Of a stretch of 64,000 bases of DNA, positions 34,901-46,900 are shown one piece after another. Origin of the DNA: Uloborus plumipes (Eukaryota; Arthropoda; Arachnida; Araneae; Uloboridae); assembly GCA_038373865.1 (NCBI GenBank), contig JAXGGA010005829.1:1-64000 (forward strand), given 5' to 3'. The notes below the pieces were generated by a model. That model was not told where the DNA came from, did no database searches, and saw only the letters and a list, made by a program, of their open reading frames with translations. The position numbers and the translations under genes are program-made. Numbering within the stretch: the stretch's first letter is position 1; every line of letters begins with the position of its first letter.

Positions 34901-37900
34901 ACCTAGATTGATAAAAATAGGGAAAATAGTTAAATTAAGAAGGCAAAAAGTTGTTACATTGCATTGTTACAAATATTCTGCAACAAGTAATTATGTTAAT
35001 TCCAAAAAACGTTAAATCAAGGTATGAGGTGCGTTCAAAAAGTAAGGGTCGTTTGCTTGCATTGAAATAATGGCGCTTCGAAGCAGTTTTACTTCTACTA
35101 GGCCATTAACTGACTCATTGTGAAGCTACCGCGTCGTTTATTTCATTTCTGCAGTCGTACTGTTGTCCATGAATGCAAAGAACAATGCCCACAAAAATCG
35201 TTGATCCCGCCAACTATGAATTGCATTCTGTGATTCGTCGACAAATTAAGGTGTGCGATCCAAAACAAACGTCATGGGAAATTGTCATCAGGCATAATCT
35301 TCCTCTTCGATAACGCGCATCCTCACACTGCTGAAAATACCAAAGAGAAAATTTAAGATTTTCGTAGAGAACTTTTTGACGCCCCACCGTACACTACTTC
35401 CTCTTACATTTTAAACAGCCGCTAGGTAGACAACGTTTTGAAACCGAAGAGGGACTCAAAAACGCTTGTTAACTGGTTCAACTTTCAGGCGGCAAGTTTC
35501 TAAGCAGAGGGGTTAAAGAAGCTGATGCAGCGGTACAAAAAATGCTTAGAAGTGAACGGCGATTATGTAGATCAGTAAAGTAAGTTTGTACCTAACTAAA
35601 TACGACATTATTTTTTTTTTCTTATGAGTATATTTTTTTCTGTAACCAAACGGCCTTTCCTTTTTGAACGCACCTCATATTCTCAAAATTTAAAGCTACA
35701 TTAAAAAAGATGCAAATATTTGAGATAGTTTATTGAAAGCAGGTGTTTTCTTGCAATTCAGTAACTTCTTTGAAGAAGGAATTAAATCATGATCAGTGCT
35801 TGTTCAATTAACTATGACCAGCCTGAGGAGAGTGAAGTTTGATGGGACGTAGAGACTGTTGTTGACAGTCTTCTGTATTTGTTTATTTTCTTTAAAAATC
35901 GAAACATGTCCCGAAAATAATATAAGCATCATAAATGCCATTCAAAAATTTTAAAATATGTATTTTTTTAATTACTGCCTTGCATTTCTCCTAAATTAAA
36001 ATTTAAAAATATGTGTACCAAACTTTTATAGAGTAAATGAGTTCAAACATATCATTATTATTATTTTATTTATTTGAAATTTGCACTTAATTGGAGGCAG
36101 TGGCGGATCCAGAAAAAATCTACAGGAGGGGCACAAAATCACAGTTTGATTTTTTACTTGAAAAATAATAATTATTGTTAAAAACAAACAACTGTCGTAC
36201 ACTTATGTATTATCGTATTTTCCTTACCTTTCCGTTCCTAGTAATAATGGCATTCCATCAAGCAGTCAAGGTATAGTATAGCTCTGGCAGTAGAAGGTGT
36301 CCTTTGAAAGTGTTTATTTATTTGTGGATACCTTGCATTAGGGGAACGTTATTGGTTTGAGTTAGAATACGTACACAACATTATTTCATTCAGCAAAGTG
36401 CTTGTAAATGAATAAAAAAGAAAATATCACTGAAGAACTATCTACTTTTCCATTACGGTTAAAACATAACAATATTATAGCTAAAGTGCTTTGGATGATT
36501 ACTTTTTTGATGAGTCTAAATTCGGAAGAATTCATAGACATGGCGCTGTATCCTTCAGACAAGTATCAAAATATATTTTATCGTTTGAAGAAATGTAGCT
36601 GTAATAAAAATGTATTAAGTGAGTAGTTTTTCCCTTTGATTTACGTTTGAGGAATAAAAAACTAAATGCCTGTAATAGCCAAGTGGAATGAGAACGCAAA
36701 AACATACTGCCACTCAACCGCTTGTTACGTCTCCCAACCCCCCCCTCCTTTTTTTTTGCTAATACAAGGTAAGCAAAAATACGTCAAAGCAAAGCCTTGG
36801 CTTTTAAACGCTCTGGCGCCATAGAATATGTTTGGGACATTCGAAAGTTCCGAAGATCAATAAATAAAAGGAAAAAAAACAAGAAACCGACACATTTTTC
36901 TCACAACGGAAATGTGCCAAGAGTAATATTTAAAATGAAACTATTTATTCATTACTAATAGTAATAGTAAATCAAAGCTTAAAAGCAATTGTGACAGTTG
37001 CTTTTTTTTTTTTTTTTTGCTGGTTATCAAATAGGTCTCTGTCACGGTATTAATATTTGTTTTTTTTTACCATTCCATTACCAAAAAAAAAAAAAAAAAA
37101 AACTGTTAAAAAATATTTTAAAAAATACAAAATAGATATATCAAATCGCCTTTGATAATTTGATTGGTGTTTCTTGTTTCAGCTTCAGTATGGGTTTTAG
37201 GCTCTTCTAGAATATATGACAGGGGGGGCACGTGCCCCCGTGCCCCTCCCGCTGGATCCGCCACTGATTGGAGGAAACGATAAGGCTCGACCGATGCATC
37301 GGCCAGGCCGATGCATCGGCGCCGATGGCTGAATTTTTTTCCATCGGCCATCGGCATCGGCCGTCGATGCTAACATGGAAAAAACATCATGGAAAAAACA
37401 TCGGCTCATCGGCCTCAAAAATATCTAAATGCCGATGCTTGGCCGATGTTTTTTTTTTTTCAAGTTTTCTAAACTTGTGACTAAAATTGTGAGGAACTGC
37501 AATCTTTCATTTTTTATGCATGTTGAGCATAAGGAGAACCTATTAATCAAAATCTATTTCATTATATTATTGACGCCACTAATCATAAACAGAATACACT
37601 GTTCCTTTTCTTGCGGCGCCTTTGGGGGAATTCCCTTATTGCGCGTAGCAGCCGCCAGGCCAGCAGACTTCGTTCGAATAGGGAAACGAAACCAAACTAA
37701 ACGCATAGATGTTACACTTTGAACGCACCCTGAAAACTCTAATAAAATGTGTGGCGACTTCAGTTCCTCTTTTTTTTGCATTGCTGGCGGATTTTTTTTT
37801 AATTTCTCACACTGAAAGGAAGATCTGCTTAGTTTTAGTTGGTTAAATTTCTTTCTTAGCTGCGAAAGAAATCAGAGTTTTTTCGTTTAAATTTTCTAAA

Positions 37901-40900
37901 ATATTACTTTGTGTGTTTCAATTGATTAACTTATTTTAAATGCTGTATTAAAAGGAATTGGGGGAAAATGTGAGTAATTTTTGGCTGCGAAGAAGAATTA
38001 CTGTATCATGAATAGTTTTTAATCGAGTGTGCCATTTTCTGTTCACTTGAAAATGCTCTGAACACGAGTGGCACATTAAGTAATTTGCTACTTGAATAAG
38101 GATTGTGCAGCTTATAAAGACACACATTCATCGCTGTATTATGGATTGTTTTATTCGAAAATATAGGGTAAGTAGAAATTTTAATTTTTAAAATTTATTG
38201 CATGTAGCTTTAGGTCCCTCATTTGGGACGTGGGGGGAAGGGGTGACGGATAATGGACCCCCAGGGACTTTAAATTTACTTGTTTTGTCAGGCCCGTCAT
38301 TTGGGGGTCAGTTGGGGGGTCATATGCCCCCCCCTGGCTTTGAAAAATCAATGTATTTACATTTTAGTGGGCGTGGTTTTTGATGTTTTCTGGTGAAATT
38401 GCATTGTGCTTGGACCCTTTGCCCCCCCCCCCCCCCGTGGGAAAAACTTGAAATGACGTCCCTGCTTTTTGTTATGCATTTCTGCTTGTATTTTGATGAT
38501 TTTTTCTTTTCAATGCATCGAGCACATACCTTTTGCCTCCCCCCCCCCTCTCGCCCAAAAACTTCGAAATAGCGGGCTAGTTTATATTGTTTGATGAATA
38601 GAGGATATGAAAATATCATTCCAGACTAAAGCAGCACCTGTTTCTGTTTCAAAATGTCACTATTCTTGAATATTAATATAGATACATTTCTTGGCTATTA
38701 TATACTTTTTGTGTGAACGTCAATATTATATATTTCACTGAAATATTTTAGTCATCTCTTGTGGCCCAAACACTTATTGTACTACCTTCGTACGTTTTAA
38801 AATGTTAAAAGGAAGCTCGTACAGTCAAAAATATCAAAGCACGTTTCTAAATATATGGCGCAGCTGCAGTTCATGATATTTTCAAAAACATTTCTGAGAA
38901 TTTTGGAATATTTTCTGGAACTTTTGAAAAGCTTCTGAGTGTTTTGGAAAAAACTTTCTGTACTTTCCAAAAGCGTTTCTGTGTACTTCGGAATCTGCTT
39001 TCTACAATTTCAAAAAACGTTTCTTAGTATTACGGAACAGGGTTGTTAAAAATCACGATTGTTTTAATCAAAAAAATCGGATTTATTTGACTTAAATCGG
39101 ATTTTTTAAATTTTTTTAAAAAATAGCTATTTTTATTAAAAAAAATTCTTTTTATAAAGTATATTTGATACTAACAGATTACACCGTTCAAGTTCAATAT
39201 CTAAATCCAATTTTTTAAATACATGTAATTAAAAGTATAAGAGTGTCATAAATAAATAGAAAATAATTACTTACTATGTAAGTATTTTTCCTAGTTTTAA
39301 TTATCTATATCATATAAAGAATGCTTCATGTTAATTTAGACATTTTACTCCTTCAATCATAGAATTGCTAAAGAGATACCCTAAGAAACCACAATCATTT
39401 TTATTTTTGAAGCAAATTTTACATTTTTTTTTTTTTTAAACGTTGAGAGGAGAGTATGACAAGTGTATTTTTAAATGAGTATCTTAATAGCTTAACTCCT
39501 AACAGCTAAATTGCAACTAACTTTTAACAGAAGCAGCTTGTTTCATAAATTCTTTAGCATTTTCTTTTTTAATTTTATTGATATCATGATTTTTTCAAAA
39601 AAATTTCTTGGTTTAAATTTTTCTTTTTTGAAAACAATATGAATCGTTATTTTTTTGCGTAAAAAAATCGTTTATAATTAATATTTGCTTGTTAATTGGT
39701 TTTTTTCTAATAAAAATACTCTGAACTTCATGCCTATCAAATTCATTCTTTTGAATTAAAAATCATGATTTAAATCAATGATTTTTTTAATACAAATCTT
39801 ATGTCACATATTTCAACAAGTTTAATTAATTTTTCAACCTCTGGGATGAGCAATATTTCATTCCAAAATGAAAAAAAATCAATAAAATACTTTAATAATG
39901 GTGTGAAAATACAAAATTATTATTATTATTTTATTAATCCTCCAGTTTCTTATGTTAGAACTCTATTTCCATGAACGTCAACTTTTATACAAATTATAAA
40001 ACAACTGGTGGACTAAAAAACGTAATAAAATTCATAAATAATAAAAAATTTTAATTTTTACATAATTATAAAAATATTTTATTAAATTATTTTTTGTTTA
40101 CATTTTAAAATTAAATATTACTAATATAAGAGGTAAGAAATAAAAACGAATCATTATAATTCAGATGCGTGTAAAAAAAAAAAAGTTACAGCCAAAAGGA
40201 TTCCGAAACATTCGAAAACATTTCTGAAAATTTCAGAGAGATTTCTGAAATACTGAGAAAGCTTTCTGAAATACTCAGAAACCTTTCTGAAATACTCAGA
40301 AACCTTTCTGAATATTCCGTGAACCGCAGCTGCATGAAATGTTCAAAAACGTTTCTGAAAATAACAGAAATGGGCTTCGACATGCTTAGAAATGTTTCTG
40401 AAAACAACGGAAAGAGGTTTCCGATATTCTCAGAAACGTTTCTGAAAATAACAGAAAGAGGATTCCGACATACTCAGAAACGTTCCTGAAAATAACAGAA
40501 AGAGGTTTCCGACATACTCAGAAGCGTTTCTGAAAATAACATGAACCGCAGCTGCCTGATACACTCAGAAAAGGTTCCGGATTTTTTTTACAATGTATCG
40601 ACAATTTTAAGAGGAATTTTGTCAATCACTGCCCAGCCAATACCGAATTCTGCATCTTATTTTTTTTCTCCATCTTTGTTGTATCTTTCTTTGTTATTTA
40701 CAAAACACTTAGCGATTATATCGCTCAGTTGTCGCCAATTTGTGAAATTAGTCTGCATTGAAATTAAAATTGATTAGTCAAAAAGAGAAAAAGAAAAAGA
40801 AAAAAGCACATTTGGAGCATCGGATTGCAGCAAGAAAGTATCTGTATGACTACACCCCAGAGGTACCCACGGAGGGGGGGTGGGGGATTATGGTGTAAGT

Positions 40901-43900
40901 TGCGCCATCAATTTTTTTTGAAGGGGGGGGGGGATTTTTTAAACTAATTTATTTTTAATGCAAATTATTTACGTTTTTTTTCAAATAAAAATTATTAAAT
41001 AATTTATTTTTTTAATTTAAATTATTTCTTTAATTTCTTTATTATTTCTTTATTTATTTTTTGTGTGCGTGTGTGTGTGTGTTTGGGATGTCTGGAAGGG
41101 AAAAAAGCAATTATATTCTGTGCATAATTCGAACTTTCAAAAAATTAATATATAAAAAAATAAGTTATAATGTTAAAAAAATAATAATAATAAAAAAAAC
41201 AAATGAAATAAAAAAGAGGGGTAAAAACAAGAAGCACTATAGGGTCATGAAAAATTAGGGGGGGGGGGATTTGCGCCATTGAGCTTGGGGGTATTGGCAA
41301 CCCTGCTACACCCAGTACAAATGGTACGAATGAATTCTCAACTTACTACGTCTCTCTCTTTCTCTCATAGTTTTTGTCAAGTGGTAGTAAAATAGAAATT
41401 TCGGCCAAAATCTGAATGACTGAAGAAGTAGAATGAAATGAATATATGACCCATGAAATCTCTTATAAACATTTATTTTTCTAATCGTTTGATTTTTTTT
41501 TTTTTTTTTTGCCATCGGCATCGGCCATCGGCCGATGGAAGAGGAAAAAAATCGGCCATCGGCCAACTTTGAACCATCGGCCAACAATCGGCATCGGCCC
41601 ATCGGCCAAAAAATGCCATCGGTCGAGCCTTAGGAAACGAAAAGAAAAAAATCATTTTCCAATCAAAGAAATGGTTCCATCAGAAGAAGTTTTATTAGTT
41701 CAGTGTATTTCATTACAATTATGCCAAGTTTTGCCCAATTATAATATTAGTAGCTCACCTAAAGAAGACTGTTTACTTTTTATTTTTAGTTGCTATAACT
41801 GCAATGGCATAAGTTAAGAATTACAGAAAGCCTATTTGTTTGGCTGCACATCAGAAATGTGTGCTTATATATGACTGAATAAATGAAATTAATGCCACAA
41901 GGAGCAAAGGTTAGTATTAATTGAAATAATTTTAATTTGTTAATTGATCTAAGCACTGTTTGTTGCAAAATCAATATGTTATACTTAGAGCTGCCAACTC
42001 TTGAAAACCTAAATTTATAGCAAAGTTTTACATGCCACGGTAGGGGGAACGTGAATTACAAATATAACAGATGCAATGAATAATTTAAGTTTAAATTTAG
42101 AATAGGACAAGTAACAGATTATTCTGAAAAAATGTTTATTTTTTATCATTTATCATAACAAAATAACTTGGTTTATTTTTACACAAAAATTTGTAACATT
42201 ATCAAGCACAAAAGCAATATTATGCAATTATAACATGAATTTTACAATGGTTGAAATGTTTCCTAGGATTACAAAGAAAAAAAGGGAGTGTGTGCTTTGG
42301 ACATGTTCTTGTAGGGTGGCTGTTCTAGGCTGTGCTCGTAAGAATTAAAAATTTTCCATAGCAATTGGCAGCTCTGATAATACTATATAAGGCTAAAATG
42401 ATAAGCAACTCACCATTTTTTTGTATTGAGCATCTCTATTTAATGTTGATGAAAATTTTGTTATTGTTTCTTGCATTCTCTAAAATTATAAACACATGAA
42501 TTAATAAGTCTCAGGCTGTAGAGGAAAGAACATATTAAAGTATCAAAGTAAAATTGTTTTAGGTACACTTAACTACTTACTTGCTTTAATCCTGTAAGCA
42601 TGAACTTCACATCTGTAAAAATTTAAATAAATAAATAAAAACCATATAGCTCAATAATTTTTCATCAACATATTATTCAAATACAAATGAATACAAACTC
42701 TTCAATGTTAATAGGTATTAGAATGAAAGTTGCAGAAGCTATGAATTCCAAGTTTTTTCTTCTTTAAACTTACTAAATTATAAAAGAATTAAATTACTTC
42801 ATTTAAATTCTCATTATGCAACTATTAACGTTTGCACTAAAGTCAAAAGGTTTGCAAACCATTGAGATATTTTTATGAAAACCTTATGAAAACTTGCAGA
42901 CACTTTTGAAAGAGTTTAAATAATTTATATGCTAGAAAACAGCACCAGTTTGTTTCTTTAGTTCTTTTTGAGACAACAAAAATTAAACTAGGTTGCCTTC
43001 TAATTAGTGATTAAGCGCAAAGAAAAGAAACATATACTGTCGGTCTCGCTTAAACAAATACTGTTGATTCCAAGAAATATTATTCGATTTTACGGGGATC
43101 TTTAACATTGCGTCTACGGCATGGGAAATATTTGGTGCAGAGATTGTTGTTCATTCGTATAAGCGGGGTATTTGTTTATCCGTTGCCCGATTAAGCGGGC
43201 CGACCAAGGGCGGATCCAGAAATTTTTCAAGGGAGGGGCGATTAACTTTTTTTACTATTTACAAAGCTCCATCACAAAGGATTCAGACTTCGATTTCGAA
43301 ACGTTTCTGGAAGAGAACGCCAAAACTTCTTCCCTCTATTTCACTAAAACTCGTATAAAATTGCATTTTTAGTACTTTAAAATCGAAAAATTATCAGTAA
43401 AGATTGCCCCTCTCTTGTACCCGCCCCTGGGGCTGACAGTATTTGCTTTCTGTCTATAATATTTATATTAACATGCATGTTAAAAAAAAAGATGGTTATT
43501 TACTTTATTTTAGCTCTTACTTTAAAACTAATAACTAGATACAGCAAAATTAAAATAAAGCTTAACTTAAAATTAAAGTATTTCACTTGCTAAGGTATAA
43601 TACCATCTAATTAGATTAAAAACACAAAAGCAAAATGTATTTCAGATAATAAAATATTTACAAAATAGTTTAAATAAATAAATGAACAGGAAAACTATAT
43701 TTACCAGCAGATATAAAACAACTCAGTTGCAAAAAGTTTTCTTTCAGGTGGGATTCAGGTTCATCTTCAGATTCAATGCATTTAAGACTGAAATATTGCT
43801 TAGGAAAATAATATGCTTAATATGAAGTAAACTCACGAATATTAACTTGCTTGATTGAAGCGGATACTTCATTTTAGGAAAAATTAAGAAAATAGGAAAC

Positions 43901-46900
43901 AAACCAGCACATAGGATAGCCTGACCAGTGAATGAACAGCTGTTTTTTTTTTTTTAATGATGTTCAATCCTTTCCCTTTTTTTGCCCGTACACAGCTTAT
44001 GGACAATGCTTTCTAGCCTTTAGAGGTTTGCTTGTCTATTTCGATTTTGCTGTTTTGCCCATATCTTTTCTATTTTGAGTAGCAAATTAATCATATAAAT
44101 GATGATAGGTATCCAGAAAAAATTAGTTTGCATTCCACTGTGTGTTCTATTCTGATTGGTTGGTAAACGTAAAATAAATAAAAAATGCTATAAAAAAAAG
44201 AAAAATTTGCCAATGAGTTAAATTTTTCTTTTCTTGGATGAATATGTAGTAGTAACTTCATTCAACACATTTTCAGAAAGAAAACGACTACAAAAAAGCT
44301 GTTTTAGCAAATTGTAGGGGTGTTCCTTTTCTGGGCTGAAAGACTTTTTTCGTTTTAATTCCCTGTAAAAAAAAAACGACACGGAACAGTAAGAAACTTT
44401 CAATACTAAAAATAATAATAACAATTACATGTATCATTTAAACTGTTTTTACTTTTATGTGCTAAATGCTAATTTTTTAACAATGCTATAAATTTTTGAA
44501 ACAGAAGTAGTGCTTATTCACTGGGTTTGTTCAACCTATACGCACTTGAACATTTTGTGCACACAATAGGTAGCATCAGTAGCGTACATAGACTTAGGTG
44601 CACCCCTCTGCAAGACTTGTAAGTACGTAACTTAACCCCCTATTAAAGCATTTAAAAAAAATTCTGGTGTAACTCATAGTGCTATTTTTCTAAATTGTGC
44701 CCCTTCAAACCTCTTAAGCGCCCTGCACAGCGAGGGCTGCATGTATGCGACTAGGTAGCATACACATACCACTTGAAGTATAATAAAATTGTTCAATGTT
44801 TACACATTATTAGATTTACATTATAAATGTGAGATGTGCTGATAAAGTCAGGTAAATTCTCAATTGTTAAGATGGAATACAATTATTTTTACTCGTAAAA
44901 ATTGAACTGTTAACTATTATTACTGTTTGGTTTTAAAAACCAAACAGTAATAATAATTTTAAAAAATACATGGCTGTACGTGTGACAATGCATTTATACA
45001 CACTAAGTGCAAAAAAATGCTATATTTTTTTACCATTACTATTTTATTTATATATTCACTTTTTTGGTGAATATGGGTGTTTTCAATCACATTAATAAAG
45101 CTTAATGCTTTAAAAATCAAGCCATGACAAGTTATACTTTATATTTGAATATTTACAACACATTGCATCGTTAATCTGTAACATCCACAGCCGAGCTGGG
45201 GTAGTAAACCTCTCAAAGATAATTTTTCGAAAGCTTCACTTCTACAAGTGATATTGTTCACCAACTCTTGCTTCTGTGCTAAATTAATTTTAGATAAAAA
45301 TAATCTCAATTTTAATGTGATATCAATTACACCAGGCTTTTTATGGCTATTTCAGACTTATCACTGCTAATAAAAATGAAACTGCAGTCTCTGGGTGGCA
45401 TGACCCATGACATTACTAACATGACCCATGACAAGCTTTCTACAGAATGCTTGAAGTGTGAACACTAATAGTAATTTAATTTACGTTGTACTGCATTGTA
45501 AATTACATGACACCAAAAATGTAAACAATGTTCAAATTCTTGCAATTACTAAATTTAAGAAATTTTATTATTATTTTTTTCAGTATACACTATTTAATTT
45601 AAATTATTCTGAATTGTATGTAGTGTACATGAATCATTTTTAGTATTTATTCTAAAAGTTAACAGTTTTTCCATTTATGTATTAAAAACTATGCTAAATA
45701 TTACACTGCATGCATCAACTCAAATAAATCGAATAAGGGACACCCCTTTTTAAGGGACAAAATCTTCGGTGTCTCTTTTCGAGGGGGTCTACTGTATATT
45801 TACACAATGAAAAAAATCTGCAAATAAATATGAAAAAATATCAATAGTTGGGAAAAGGACCTTTTCTACATTATGACACAAACTTAGATATCGAAAGGAT
45901 ACGTAGAATCTAAGGATCCCCCAAAATATTGGTCAATAAAGCTTGAGTATTTTGATGCAGATGCTTGATCGGATAGAACTTCATTCGGCACTGAAGGTAA
46001 TTTTTGTTGTAGCATTCTCATGACTTCTGTCCAACACTCATTCGCATCCTTTATGGAAGGAAAAAAATATGTATCAACTAAATAAATAAATAGAAGAGCA
46101 AAAAATAATAAACCATAATGAAGTTCAATAGAGCTACATTTACATAGTAAAAGACAAAACACATACCTTGGGACCAGAGCTTTTGCGTTATATAGGTTTC
46201 GGTATTATATAGATTATTTTACAGTTTTTGAAACTAATATTTAGAATACATCTATATATTTTTATTTCAGAATGAGTTTTAACCGCAGTAAGTATTAAAG
46301 CACCAATGGGGTATGCTATAACTTCCCTAGTTCTTAACGTGCCTCAATGAATGTTGATATACGTTACTTCCGGCTATTCCGCCACATTTGTCTTGTCATA
46401 AAAGAGCTGTAAGAAGCAACGCTGCCCTTTTGATGTTTCCATGCTCTGATAAAAAATTACGATTCTTTTTTCAAAGATTTCTGCGATGATTTATTAAAAC
46501 GCTCTTTAAATTGTTGACACCCTGCTCACTGACCCAAAAGGAAAGGAAATAAGGAGTGTGACTTATAAAAATATAAAATTAGTTTTTCGCCTCTGCGCTA
46601 AGGACCACCCTGGGGCCACATGGATTCGCTTTGACTGCTAGGGCCCTAACTTGGGCACTACTGATATCAAGGCCATATTTAAGATTTGGTTTTTCAAGGT
46701 TCAAACCCCCTCCGAAATTTTTCAAAACTATTACAAAAATGCTTTTTATATTTTCTCACTGAAAAAACTATTATTGCTATTTTACTTCAATTTTCTTAAT
46801 TACTTTGAAACTGCATTTGGAACATAAAATTATTATTATTGAATAATTGTACAAATTAAGTGTTTTTTCTGCAGTATTTATTTTTAGCCTACTTTCCCGT

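Larger units (their letters stand above)
38863..40556. mobile_element. foldback-like element with TTTCTGA tandem arms
   Basis: The left end GCGCAGCTGCAGTTCATG mirrors CATGAACCGCAGCTGC on the right. Both arms consist of degenerate TTTCTGAAA..TCAGAAA units (38880-39030 and 40199-40545). A second internal end-like CCGTGAACCGCAGCTGCATG lies at 40318-40337. A different element (CAGGGTTG family) sits between the arms from about 39047. Confidence 0.65.
37281..41632. mobile_element. hAT-like element with CATCGGCC subterminal repeats, TSD GGAAACGA
   Basis: The ends TAAGGCTCGACCGATG and CATCGGTCGAGCCTTA are inverted, with GGAAACGA at 37273-37280 and 41633-41640. Both subterminal zones are packed with (C)ATCGGCC motifs in both directions (37288-37450 and 41512-41622), like hAT transposase-binding repeats. 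The 4.35-kb interior contains further insertions (38289-38464, 38863-40556). No transposase frame recognised. Confidence 0.88.

Noticed and set aside
36408..36626. 72-codon frame inside a hAT element
   Set aside because: No transposase motif; length is not exceptional for the region.
40186..40407. Minus frame with repeated S-E-R-F-L-S-I
   Set aside because: Translation of the 22/44-bp tandem repeat, not a protein.
41509..41817. 102-codon frame rich in H-R-P/G-P-S repeats
   Set aside because: Translation of CATCGGCC subterminal repeats.
45884..45902. Read-through end of USP14 exon 8 as a terminal exon
   Set aside because: The downstream exons restore the full family sequence in phase. The read-through tail is five codons and not conserved.
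46690..46720. GGTTCAAACCCC resembling a tRNA T-loop
   Set aside because: No acceptor or anticodon stem around it, and it lies in a repeated hAT sequence.
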